From the NCBI GenBank assembly GCA_005405945.1, contig BJHW01000001.1, positions 4,402,001 through 4,466,000 of the forward strand: DNA of 64,000 nt. Direction: 5' to 3'. Made by a program: the position numbers and the translations under genes. This document shows, one piece after another, positions 52,201 through 59,821 of this stretch. The stretch's first letter is position 1. Each line of letters starts with the position of its first letter. The notes under the pieces were generated by a model, which saw only the letters and a list, made by a program, of their open reading frames with translations, was not told the origin of the DNA and did not search any database. The stretch comes from Streptomyces violaceusniger. Lineage in GTDB: Bacteria; Actinomycetota; Actinomycetes; Streptomycetales; Streptomycetaceae.

Positions 52201-52262
52201 GCGCCACCCGCTTCGGCTACTCCCTCTGGTCGGTCGCCGCCTACGCGGTGCAGAAGGACTAA
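49230..52262 (+). CDS. Secreted GH84-family beta-N-acetylglucosaminidase with C-terminal CBM32-like domain
   Basis: 1010 aa from GTG 49230 (GGAGAGG upstream). Signal peptide (ATAMAAAVIGGLLGGAPAATA). Glyco_hydro_20b-like N-domain (about 50-190), then the GH84 barrel: GTTEGFYGSPWSHRDRL, MGRTKQNRYLYAPGDD, and TMDNYPVND. The family's catalytic Asp-Asp pair appears as Gln-Asp in FQLQFQDVSYSEW. A linker with an Ig-like domain (about 780-890) and an F5/8 type C (CBM32-like) domain (about 890-1010; AIDGKADTRWSSP) follow. Expected to remove terminal GlcNAc from glycoconjugates outside the cell, if the altered pair is active. Confidence 0.85.
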   Translation: MQFGGKRPRAAGATAMAAAVIGGLLGGAPAATAAPVDHGAPGATTPERDSSEGIPPVWPRPQSLRAQGSEVALGDEATLIADGDADPYALDALRGLLHDAGVRTVDEATPGGKAPARGLVVHVGGKGATNALRALRAPERGDLPSGGYLLATGPVDGHPTVALSGVGPDGLFHAVQTLRQLLVKREGRGSAFAGVTVRDWPATAVRGTTEGFYGSPWSHRDRLAQLDFMGRTKQNRYLYAPGDDTYRQARWRDPYPAERREEFRELATRARANHVTLGWAVSPGQEMCFSSSKDLKALLRKVDAMWALGVRSFQLQFQDVSYSEWHCGADADEFGSGPEAAATAQAKVANTLARHLAERYPGSAPLSLMPTEYYQDGDTDFRRALAGALDQRVEVAWTGVGVVPRTITGGELAGARSAFGHRLVTMDNYPVNDWAQDRIFLGPYTGRDPAVATQSAALLANAMEQPTASRIPLFTAADFAWNPRGYRPQESWQAAIDDLAGPDAKTRAALRALAGNDASSVLGGDESAYLRPLVDAFWTAQGGTDVERLERSAGRLREAFTTMRDAPERLSRTLGDDVRPWLDQLSRYGDAGVRAVDMLTAQARGDGAAAWKAQLAVEALREKIGDSRVTVGKGVLDPFLAKALVRADAWSGVDRTPKLGLRTGKEDRAAADGKAATEVSSPGRPVTVRFGRSRPLSSVSALTARVQDAAPGTVEAHVPGAGWRRIGTLSGSGFTQVRAAEGDKDLSADAIRLSWPEGTTPPAVHEITPWFGDTPDAGLTLSHKTADAQIGGDAAVVEAQLVSHRPGDVNGDLTVKAPRGITVRAPAGVTAPRGGTATARLEISVAKGTKPGSYSLPVRFGSEERMLTIRAHPHTGGPDLARAEGTKATSSGDETADFPASAAIDGKADTRWSSPAEDGAWLQLELAHPARIGRLELTWQDAYASRYRVQVSKDGRTWRDAATVAHGKGGRESIGMDAPDTRFIRVQGVERATRFGYSLWSVAAYAVQKD

Positions 52263-52275
52263 GGGCGTCCGACGG

Positions 52276-52447
52276 ATCTTTCCCCTCCCCGTTACCAGGG
52301 GCTTCGCCCCCCGGACCCCGGGTCGGGGGGCGAAGCCCCGCACGCGGCGGAGCCGCGTATCGTCAGGTGCCGGGAAGGGGCGGGGAGGGGCGAGCATCGA
52401 TATGCGGCTCCGCCGCGTGGCCCGCCGCAGGCGTCACGATCCGTCGG
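52276..52447. repeat. G+C-rich intergenic mosaic after the GH84 gene
   Basis: Inverted pieces GGGGCTTCGCCCC and GGGGGGCGAAGCCCC, then GGCGGAGCCGCGTATCGTCA, then ATATGCGGCTCCGCCGCGTG from 52400. The last 48 bp nearly match 46214-46263. Such modules recur between Streptomyces genes and can terminate transcription. Confidence 0.7.
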
Positions 52448-52495
52448 ACGCGCCCGACGCCGTGCGGAAGGACCAGGCGGCGCAGAAGGACCGGA

Positions 52496-52543
52496 TCCTG
52501 TCCGGCGGATCTTCACGGGTCCGTGAAGGTCCGCCGGACAGGA
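52496..52543. terminator. Long hairpin between GH84 and HNH genes
   Basis: Arms TCCTGTCCGGCGGA and TCCGCCGGACAGGA (14 bp, perfect), one mismatch, then CTTCACG/CGTGAAG around loop GGTC. It lies 42 bp after the HNH gene's stop and is a good terminator for it. Confidence 0.8.
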
Positions 52544-52585
52544 CCCAGGGGCTCCCGCGGGCAGACACAGTAATGGCCCGGTCTC

Positions 52586-53122
52586 TCAGGCAGATTTGCC
52601 GTCGATCCGGGCCATGGCGTCTTCCGCGCCGTATGCCTGGAGGTATGGCAGCCAGCGCGGGTCCCTATGGCCCGTGCCGATGATCCGCCACGCGAGCCCC
52701 GACGGCGGCGCGGGTTGATGGCGCAGCCGCCAGCCGATCTCGGCGACATGGCGGTCTGCCTTGACGTGATTGCAGCGACGGCACGCGGCGACCACGTTCT
52801 CCCAGGTGTGCTGCCCGCCACGGCTGCGCGGGATGACGTGATCGACGCTGGTTGCGACGCCACCGCAGTAGGCGCACCTGCCGCCGTCGCGGGCGAACAG
52901 GGCGCGGCGGGTGAGCGGGACGGGGCCGCGAAAGGGCACCCGCACAAAGCGCTTCAGCCGGACGACGCTGGGTGCGGGGATGACGCGGGTCGCGCTGTGC
53001 ATCAGGGCGCCTGAGTCCTCGAGACTGACGGCTTTGTCATTGAGGACGAGTACGAGCGCGCGGCGGAGCGGTACGACGCCGAGGGGCTCGTACGACGCGT
53101 TGAGGACCAGGACATGCGGCAC
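52586..53122 (-). CDS. HNH endonuclease-domain protein
   Basis: 178 aa. N-terminal LVLNASYEPLGVVPLRRALVLVL, then an HNH fold: CAYCG, SVDHVIPRSRGGQHTWENVVAACRRCNHVKAD, with two Cys pairs for zinc and the D-H motif of the active site. This conserved actinobacterial type is chromosomal, single, and not tied to a mobile element. It could act in DNA repair or nucleic-acid processing; no partner gene is seen. Confidence 0.88.
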   Translation of the reverse strand: MPHVLVLNASYEPLGVVPLRRALVLVLNDKAVSLEDSGALMHSATRVIPAPSVVRLKRFVRVPFRGPVPLTRRALFARDGGRCAYCGGVATSVDHVIPRSRGGQHTWENVVAACRRCNHVKADRHVAEIGWRLRHQPAPPSGLAWRIIGTGHRDPRWLPYLQAYGAEDAMARIDGKSA

Positions 53123-53574
53123 GGGGGCCTCCTTGTACGCCGGCGGCGCGTGGCTCGCGCCGGGACGATCTCCCCCAGTTTCCCCTGAACCCTGGCCGGA
53201 ACGCCACTATCACCGGGTTAACGGTTGAGAGGCATTTCCGCGTACCGCACGTATACCCCCTGTACACGGCGGCGACACCGACCGCTTGACCACTGCCCCG
53301 TCGGCCTTCCGGCGCCCTCGCTCACGAGGTGCGCGGGAGCGGGGCACCACCGCGAAGTGGCAAGAATCACGGCCCGCTCCGGCTGGTGCCGCCGCACGGC
53401 CCCGGCCGGGGCAGAAGGTGGAATTGCCGCCTCCGGACCCGCTCATATGCGCCCCCTGGCCGCGCTCGCGCGCTCTCGAACACAGGAACGGCGCATCTCG
53501 CGCCCGGCTACTGTGTGAGAGGTTGCGCGCGCGGGCGATCCGTGCGGGCATGTCGCATACGAAGGGTTTCTGCT
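53123..53574. other. 452-bp divergent region between HNH and MscS genes
   Basis: Promoter-bearing spacer. TACTGT near 53509-53514 could be a -10 for the mscS gene. The stretch 53176-53260 is less G+C rich than its surroundings. Frames across it show no coding bias of the genus, so I call no gene. Confidence 0.45.
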
Positions 53575-54663
53575 GTGTTCTGGTCCGCTGCTCTGGCCGC
53601 TGACTCGACGCCTCGTCCCACGACTCTCGACGATGCGCAGAAGAGCGCCACGAACGCCGCGGGCTGGGTGGAGGAGAACTGGTCCACCTGGCTCGGCATC
53701 GGGTTGCGCATAGCCCTGATCCTGATCATCGCCTTCGTCCTCCGGTCCGTCGTCCGGCGGGCGATCACCAAGCTGATAGAGCGCATGAACCGCACGGCCC
53801 AGGCCGTCGACGGCACCGCGCTCGGCGGGCTGCTGGTCAATGTGGAGCGACGACGCCAGCGCTCCGCGGCGATCGGCTCGGTGCTGCGCTCCGTGGCCTC
53901 GTTCCTGATCATGGGCACCGCGGCGCTGATGATCCTCTCCGCGCTGGAGATCAATCTGGCGCCGCTGCTCGCCAGCGCAGGGGTCGCGGGCGTGGCGATC
54001 GGTTTCGGCGCCCGCAATCTGGTCACCGACTTCCTCTCCGGTGTCTTCATGATCCTCGAGGACCAGTACGGGGTCGGCGACACGGTCGACGCCGGGGTGG
54101 CCTCCGGCGAGGTGATCGAGGTCGGTCTGCGCGTCACCAAGCTGCGCGGGGACAACGGCGAGATCTGGTACGTGCGCAACGGCGAGGTCAAGCGGATCGG
54201 CAACCTCAGCCAGGGCTGGGCGACGGCCGCGCTCGACGTCCAGGTCCGGGCCGAGGAGGATCTGGACCAGGTCCGGGCCGTGATCACGCAGGTCGGTGTG
54301 GACATGGCCAAGGAGGAGCCGTGGAACGAGCGGCTCTGGGAGCCGATCGAGGTCCTGGGTCTCGACGCCGTCTATCTGGACTCGATGATCGTCCGAGTGT
54401 CGGCGCGGACCATGCCCGGCAAGGCGCTCGGCGTCGAGCGTGAGCTGCGCTGGCGGATCAAGAAGGCGCTGAACGAGGCGGGCATCCAGCTCGTCGGCCG
54501 GCCCCTGGACCCGGAGCTCCAGACCGACGCCGTCGATCCGGGCGCCGCCACGGCGGCGCCGTCGGCGCTGGCCAACCCGGACTCTCCGCAGTCGGCGGCG
54601 GCCAGCCCGATCGCTCCCGCCGCCACCCCCTCCGCGACGGTGCCGCCGCCCACGACGAAGTGA
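53575..54663 (+). CDS. MscS-family small-conductance mechanosensitive channel
   Basis: 362 aa from GTG 53575 (AAGGG about 12 bp upstream). Releases solutes during hypo-osmotic shock. Helices at about 37-57, 98-118 and 122-143. The pore helix is LLASAGVAGVAIGFGARNLVTDF, the MscS signature, followed by the beta-domain (DTVDAGVASGEVIEVGLRVTKLR) and an alpha/beta domain. The tail (about 320-362) is a disordered Ala/Pro/Ser run. A monocistronic unit with a terminator behind it. Confidence 0.93.
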   Translation: MFWSAALAADSTPRPTTLDDAQKSATNAAGWVEENWSTWLGIGLRIALILIIAFVLRSVVRRAITKLIERMNRTAQAVDGTALGGLLVNVERRRQRSAAIGSVLRSVASFLIMGTAALMILSALEINLAPLLASAGVAGVAIGFGARNLVTDFLSGVFMILEDQYGVGDTVDAGVASGEVIEVGLRVTKLRGDNGEIWYVRNGEVKRIGNLSQGWATAALDVQVRAEEDLDQVRAVITQVGVDMAKEEPWNERLWEPIEVLGLDAVYLDSMIVRVSARTMPGKALGVERELRWRIKKALNEAGIQLVGRPLDPELQTDAVDPGAATAAPSALANPDSPQSAAASPIAPAATPSATVPPPTTK

Positions 54664-54710
54664 CCACGACGGGCGCGACACGGCGGGCGCGACACGGCGG
54701 AGCATGACGA

Positions 54711-54739
54711 GGCTCCCGCCCCAAGGAGGGACGGGAGCC
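54711..54739. terminator. Terminator between convergent mscS and S53 peptidase genes
   Basis: Arms GGCTCCCG and CGGGAGCC flank a 13-nt loop. Just before it, a 14-bp unit is repeated twice (54671-54698). Confidence 0.6.
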
Positions 54740-54773
54740 CCATGCGAACCGTAAGGCGCTCAGCCCCAGCCGC

Positions 54774-56801
54774 TCAGCGGCGGTGGTGTCCACCGAACGA
54801 GGTGACGTAGCCGGCCGCGGGCGTGCCCACACCGGTCACGTCGTCATAGCCCACGACCGCGTGGAGCGAGCTGTCCCGGCCGAGGCTGCGCAGCGAGGTC
54901 ACCAGCCCGTCGGCGTCGTCGTGGCTGTTGACGTAGTCGACCCGGACCACGCCCAGCGAGACACCGGCGCCCAGCGGGTGGTCGGTCACATCGTGGTACG
55001 AGGCGGTGCCGTAACGGTCGTACAGCGCGGGGTTGGCGAAGCCGATCGACTGGCCACCGCGCGCCTGCTGAGCGAGCGCCTGCACACCGGCGATCACGGG
55101 CGCGGCCAGCGAGGTACCGCCGATGCGGTACTCGCCGTACTGGAGCGATCCGTCCGGGAAGGTCTGCGTCTGGCCCACCAGGAAGCCGGTGTTGGGGTCG
55201 GCCACGGCCGCGATGTCCGGGGTCACCCGCTGCCTGGCCGTGCCGCCGCCTCCCAGGGCGAGCGCGTCCGGCACCACGCCGCGCTGGTAGAAGGGCTGGG
55301 CGACGGTCTTGCTGGTGCCGCCTCCGGCGCCGGAGGTGTACGCACCGGGCAGCCCGTCCCAGTTGGTGCCGTCGGCCGAGAGGGTGGCCTTGGTGGTGCC
55401 CCAGCCGGTCTCCCACTGGTACTTCTCGCCCTTGCCGACGGCCAGGGAGGTGCCGCCGACCGCCGTCACCCATGCCGAGTTGGCCGGGGTGTCGACCTGC
55501 TTGGTGCCGGTGGACGCCACGTTGTCGCCGTTGTCGCCGGAGGAGAAGTAGAAGCCGATGCCCTCGACCGCGCCCTGCTGGAAGATCTGGTCGTAGGCGG
55601 CGGCCACGTCCGGCGTCTCGTTGGCCTCCACATCGCCCCAGGAGTTGGAGACGATGTCGGCCAGCCGGTTGTCGACGACCTTGGCGAGCGAGTCGAGCAG
55701 ATCGTCGTCGGTGCAGGAGGCTCCGCCGACGTAAGAGATGTCGGCCGCGGGCGCCACCGCGTGCACCGCCTCGACATCGAGGGTCTCCTCGCCGTACCAG
55801 CCGCTCGCGTCGCACTCCTCGGTGTACCGGTAGTCGGCCGGCAGCACCTGCGTCAACTGGCCCTTCCGGTAGGCCGCATCGCCGTTGCGCTTGGCGTACT
55901 GGGCGGCGTCCGCGGCGATGGTGGGCGAGGCGAAGGCGTCGGTGATGGCCACGGTGACGCCCTTACCGGTGTTGCGGCTCTTGGCGCCGTAGGCGGCACG
56001 CAGCTGCTTGCCGGTGTACCCCTTGATCGCGTACGGCTGCTTGGCGCCGTAGGCCGAGGGCAGGCTCCGGTCGGTCCGGGAGCCGTAATAGGTGGAGAAC
56101 GGCCCCGCGTTCTTGAAGACCGGTCCGGGGGGCGGAAGGGTCTCGTCGTGCTTGGCCCGCCTGGGCGCGTTGTCCAGGCCGACGACGGTCAGCACGGCGC
56201 CGTGGAGCGAGGCGGGCACGGTGGCCACGTTCGACGGCGCGCGGTAGACCTTGCCGTCCTTGGTGTAGTTGTGCAGCTGGGTGCCGAACGCCCGCTCGGC
56301 GGCGGAGACTTCGCCGCTGACCGACAGATAGTGCTGGTTACCGCCGGTGACAGCGAGCCCGGCGCCCTTCAACCAGGCGCTCACGGCGTCCTTCTGCTGC
56401 CGTGTCGGTCCGAAACGTGCCTGGGTCTGCCGGGCCGACAGATATGTGCCGTAGTCCGGCGAGGAGGGGTCGGACACGGCCTTGGCGTAGTCGGCCAGTC
56501 CCTTGGCGTCCCGTCCGGCCAGATAGACGCGCGCGGTGACCTTATTGCCGTCATCGGTCACGCCCCGGTCCGAACGCGCCGTCGCCCAGGCGGGCTTGGT
56601 GCCGTTGAGGGTGTCACGGCCGTGCGGTGCGGAGTCGGCCTGGGCCGTGGGTATGCCGAGCGCCAGCGCACCGGCCACCAACGGCAGCGCCGCCGCCAGC
56701 CCCAGGGTCGTGCGCCTGCCGGAACGGGCCGTGGGTTTTCTGGAACGGGCCGTGCGTTGTCTGGAACGGGCCGTGCGCTCCCGGGAAGAAACAGATCTCA
56801 C
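54774..56801 (-). CDS. Secreted S53 family (sedolisin/kumamolysin-like) serine-carboxyl protease
   Basis: 675 aa. Acid endopeptidase made as a zymogen. N-terminus: an Arg-rich run with three copies of a seven-residue block (RTARSRQ, RTARSRK, PTARSGR), then a signal helix (LGLAAALPLVAGALALGI, cut near AQA). Prodomain about 60-230 (pro-kumamolisin type; YLSVSGEVSAAERAFG). Catalytic domain: Glu and Asp four residues apart in GEETLDVEAVH, Asp in FSSGDNGDN, Ser in GGTSLAAP. Ca-binding region at the C-terminus (YDDVTGVGTP). The Arg block lengthens the n-region beyond what signal peptides need. Confidence 0.92.
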   Translation of the reverse strand: MRSVSSRERTARSRQRTARSRKPTARSGRRTTLGLAAALPLVAGALALGIPTAQADSAPHGRDTLNGTKPAWATARSDRGVTDDGNKVTARVYLAGRDAKGLADYAKAVSDPSSPDYGTYLSARQTQARFGPTRQQKDAVSAWLKGAGLAVTGGNQHYLSVSGEVSAAERAFGTQLHNYTKDGKVYRAPSNVATVPASLHGAVLTVVGLDNAPRRAKHDETLPPPGPVFKNAGPFSTYYGSRTDRSLPSAYGAKQPYAIKGYTGKQLRAAYGAKSRNTGKGVTVAITDAFASPTIAADAAQYAKRNGDAAYRKGQLTQVLPADYRYTEECDASGWYGEETLDVEAVHAVAPAADISYVGGASCTDDDLLDSLAKVVDNRLADIVSNSWGDVEANETPDVAAAYDQIFQQGAVEGIGFYFSSGDNGDNVASTGTKQVDTPANSAWVTAVGGTSLAVGKGEKYQWETGWGTTKATLSADGTNWDGLPGAYTSGAGGGTSKTVAQPFYQRGVVPDALALGGGGTARQRVTPDIAAVADPNTGFLVGQTQTFPDGSLQYGEYRIGGTSLAAPVIAGVQALAQQARGGQSIGFANPALYDRYGTASYHDVTDHPLGAGVSLGVVRVDYVNSHDDADGLVTSLRSLGRDSSLHAVVGYDDVTGVGTPAAGYVTSFGGHHRR
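56719..56781. repeat. Three tandem 21-bp units in the 5' part of the S53 protease gene
   Basis: Units with core GGAACGGGCCGTG at 56719, 56740 and 56761, in frame. They encode the repeated R-T-A-R-S block ahead of the signal helix. Confidence 0.88.
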
Positions 56802-57001
56802 CTAGCCCCCTTGCGATTCGAGTCGTCGCATGACAGTGGGGGCTGACGATCACAGCCACCCCACCGGAGGCCACTCTTACGGTGACTTGTCCATGCCAGG
56901 CACATGGTTGATCCATCTCTTCGCCAAGAACCCGCCAAGGAAAGCCCGCCCATGACCCATTGACGCCGCCCCGGTCCGCCCCCTAGCTTGCTATTCATCA
57001 A

Positions 57002-57016
57002 TAGGAAACTTTCTTA
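57002..57016. promoter_or_regulatory. Candidate CsnR operator upstream of csnR
   Basis: TAGGAAACTTTCTTA is a near-palindrome close to the AGGAAAGTTTCCT element known upstream of Streptomyces chitosanase genes and bound by the ROK repressor CsnR. It lies 25 bp before the csnR start, in the divergent spacer towards the protease gene. Confidence 0.7.
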
Positions 57017-57040
57017 ACAGAGTGAGACGGGGGCACCACC

Positions 57041-58275
57041 ATGGCCGCATCACCCGGCAGCACTACGCAGGGCGGCACACCCGGAACCCCCCGCGTCCTC
57101 CGCGCCATGAACGACCGCTCCGCACTGGAGCTGCTGGCCGCCCACGGACCGCTCACCCGGACCCGGCTCGGGGAGCTGACCGGGCTGTCCAAGCCCACCG
57201 CCTCCCAGCTGCTGACCCGCCTGGAGTCCGTCGGCCTGGTCCGCACCACCGGGAACGTCACCGGACGCCCGGGGCCCAACGCGCAGCTGTACGAGATCGA
57301 TCCGGCCGCCGCCCATGTGGCCGCGCTCGCCGTGGACCAGGAGGGCATCACCGCCGCTGTCGCCGGCATCACCGGCCAGGTGGCCGGTGAACACCGGGTG
57401 ACGGCCGCGGCGACCGACGCGAGCGTGACCAACCGGACTGGGGAGCTGGTCGCCGAGGCGGTGGACGGGGCGCTGGCCACCGCCGGGCTCGGCCGGGACG
57501 ACCTGCACTCCACCGTGATCGGCACCCCCGGCGCGCTCGACCCGCGCACCGGGACGCTGCGCTACGCCCCGCATCTGCCCGGCTGGCAGTCCCGCACCCT
57601 GCGGGACGACCTGGCCGAGGTGCTGCACACGCCGATCGTCATCGAGAACGACGTCAACCTCGCCGCCATCGCCGAACAGCACCACGGCACCGCCCAGGAC
57701 TTCGACGACTTCGCGCTGGTCTGGGCCGACGAGGGGGTCGGCGCGGCCATCGTGCTCCACGGCACTCTGCTGCGGGGTGCCACCGGCGGGGCCGGGGAGA
57801 TCGGCTACATGCCGCTGCCGGGCGCCCCGCTGGCCCGGGGCGGCCCGGACGCCGCCGCCCGGCCGGACGGGGCGGGGGGTTCCAGAAGCTGGTCGGCTCA
57901 CCCGCCGTCGTGGAGCTGGCCCGCGAGCACGGGATCGACGCGCCCACGGCCACCAAGGCGCTCGCCGCCGCGCTGCGCACCCCCGGCCCGGGCGACGAGG
58001 TGCTGACCGAGCTGGCCCGCAGGCTGGCCACCGGGCTGGCCTCCGTCGTCGCCGTGGTCGACCCGGAGCTCGTCGTCCTTTCGGGTGAGGTCGCGCAGGC
58101 CGGCGGGGAGCGGCTGCGGCAGCTGGTCGAGGCCGAGATGACCGGTCTCGCGCTGCCCCGGCCGCAGCTGCGGATCAGTGAGATCGAGGGGGATCCGATT
58201 CTCATCGGCGCGCTGCGGACGGCGGTCGCCGATGCCCGTCAGACCGTTTTCGACACCGCCCGGTTCGACGCCTGA
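57041..58275 (+). CDS. csnR: ROK-family repressor, CsnR-like (frameshifted)
   Basis: About 411 aa after repair. N-terminal winged helix (LTRTRLGELTGLSKPTASQLLTRLESVGLV) and a ROK sugar-kinase-like domain (VIGTPGALDPRTGTL, VIENDVNLAAIAEQ, GGAGEIGYMPLPG). The frame breaks at the six-G run 57874-57879; FQKLVGSPAVVELAREHGID continues in another frame to the end. One added G gives a complete protein. By order and content the operon matches csnR-K of S. coelicolor/S. lividans, where CsnR represses chitosan-oligosaccharide genes until glucosamine oligomers appear. Confidence 0.85.
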
Positions 58276-58307
58276 TTCACCGGGCGCCGCTCACCACTCC
58301 GTACGCC

Positions 58308-58420
58308 CCTTCCCCTTTTCCCTCTGTCCGTTCTCAGGCTCTGTCCGTTCTGCCCTTTGTCCGTACTCAGGCTCTGTCCGTTCTCTCCTTCGTCCGCTCT
58401 CCCCTTTGTCCGTTGTCCGG
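58308..58420. repeat. Pyrimidine-rich tandem repeats between csnR and csnE
   Basis: Irregular copies of CTCTGTCCGTTCT and CCTTTGTCCGT, about six in all, on one strand with almost no purine runs. The region separates the repressor from the binding-protein gene; it may lower or terminate read-through, or be only repeat expansion. Confidence 0.75.
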
Positions 58421-58481
58421 CGCCCCGCACCGCCGCTTCCCCCTGCCGTCCCCCTCGTACCGCAGTAAAGGAAGTCTCCCC

Positions 58482-59810
58482 ATGGCACGAAAACTGGCCG
58501 CTCTCGCCGCAGCGCTGAGTGCCGGCGCCCTGCTCCTGACGGGCTGCGCCAATCCCAGTACCGGCAGCGCCGAGGACGATCCGACCAAACCCGTCACGCT
58601 GAAGTTCTGGCACGGCTGGTCGGAGGGCAGCGAGGTCAAGGCGATTGATGCCAGCATCGCCCGGTTCGAGAAGCTCCACCCCAATATCAAGGTGAAGGCC
58701 ACCGGGAATGTCACCGACGCCACCGTGAACCAGGCACTGCGGGCGGGCGGTGGCGACGCCCCCGATGTCGTCTCCTCCTTCACCACCAAGAATGTGGGGC
58801 AGTACTGCTCCTCCGGGATGTGGGTGGACCTCGATCCGTTCATGAAGAAGACCGGTCTTGACAAGGCCAAGGTCTTCCCGAAAACGCTGCTGGACTACAC
58901 GAGCTACCAGGGCGACCAGTGCGCCCTCCCGCTGCTCGCCGACGCGTACGGCATGTACTACAACAAGGACGCCTTCGCCGAGGCGGGCATCAAGCGGCCG
59001 CCCCGCACCATGTCGGAGCTGCGGCGCGACGCGGTCAAGCTGACCAAACGCACCAAGGGCGGCGGCTATGAGCGAGTCGGCTTCATGCCCAATTTCCGGC
59101 TCTACCAGAACAGCCCGGACCGGTTCCTCGCCCAATGGGGCCCCACGTACTTCGACAAGGACGGCAAGGCGCGGCTGGCGAAGGGGAAGGCGCTCAAGGA
59201 GTTCTACACCACCACCGGGGAACTGGTCCGGAGCCAGGGCGGCTATGGCCCGCTGGAGACGTTCCGCACCTCCTTCGGCGATGAGATGTCGTCCCAGAAC
59301 GCCTTTCTCACCGGAAAGCTCGCGATGCACATGGACGGCGAATGGCGCGGCCTCTTCATGAAGGGCGCGAAGTTCAAGTGGAGCACCGCCCCGCTGCCCG
59401 TGCCCGACGACCGGCCCGAGACCTATGGCCGGGGCTATCTCACCGGCACGGTGGTCGGCATCGCGCACAGCAGCACCCACCAGAACGCCGCGTGGGAGCT
59501 GGTGAAGTTCCTGACCGCCAACACCGATCAGGTGGTCGCCTTCGCCAACGCCATTCACAATGTGCCGTCCACCAAGGCGGCGCTCACCTCCCCGAAGCTG
59601 GACTCGGACCCCACCTTCCGGGCCTTCCTCGATATCGCGCAGAACCGCTACAGCACCGCCCTGCCGCCCTCGATCAACGGCGGTCAGTACGTCACCTCGC
59701 TTCAGGACTTCTCCTACGGCGTCGAGGCGGGCAAGGTGCACGATCTGGACGCGGGGCTACGAAAACTCGATGACGAGATAGATGCCGACAATCTCCAGGC
59801 ACAGAACTGA
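58482..59810 (+). CDS. csnE: Sugar ABC transporter substrate-binding lipoprotein
   Basis: 442 aa. Family 1 extracellular solute-binding protein. Signal peptide with lipobox LLTGC (Cys about 22), then VTLKFWHGWSEGSEVKAID typical of oligosaccharide-binding proteins. AAAGGAAG upstream of ATG 58482. First of three transport genes; in the csn operon it binds glucosamine oligosaccharides. The csn gene letters are assigned by gene order, from memory. Confidence 0.88.
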   Translation: MARKLAALAAALSAGALLLTGCANPSTGSAEDDPTKPVTLKFWHGWSEGSEVKAIDASIARFEKLHPNIKVKATGNVTDATVNQALRAGGGDAPDVVSSFTTKNVGQYCSSGMWVDLDPFMKKTGLDKAKVFPKTLLDYTSYQGDQCALPLLADAYGMYYNKDAFAEAGIKRPPRTMSELRRDAVKLTKRTKGGGYERVGFMPNFRLYQNSPDRFLAQWGPTYFDKDGKARLAKGKALKEFYTTTGELVRSQGGYGPLETFRTSFGDEMSSQNAFLTGKLAMHMDGEWRGLFMKGAKFKWSTAPLPVPDDRPETYGRGYLTGTVVGIAHSSTHQNAAWELVKFLTANTDQVVAFANAIHNVPSTKAALTSPKLDSDPTFRAFLDIAQNRYSTALPPSINGGQYVTSLQDFSYGVEAGKVHDLDAGLRKLDDEIDADNLQAQN

Positions 59811-59821
59811 CGGAGCGCGAC

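Noticed and set aside
49194..52397. A 1067-codon open frame antisense to the GH84 gene
   Set aside because: High-G+C antisense shadow. The plus-strand frame has a signal peptide and family motifs; the minus frame is Gly/Arg/Val-rich without any domain.
53470..53515. LexA/SOS box upstream of mscS (TCGAACACAGGAAC)
   Set aside because: The right half does not match GTTCGA; only one arm is present.
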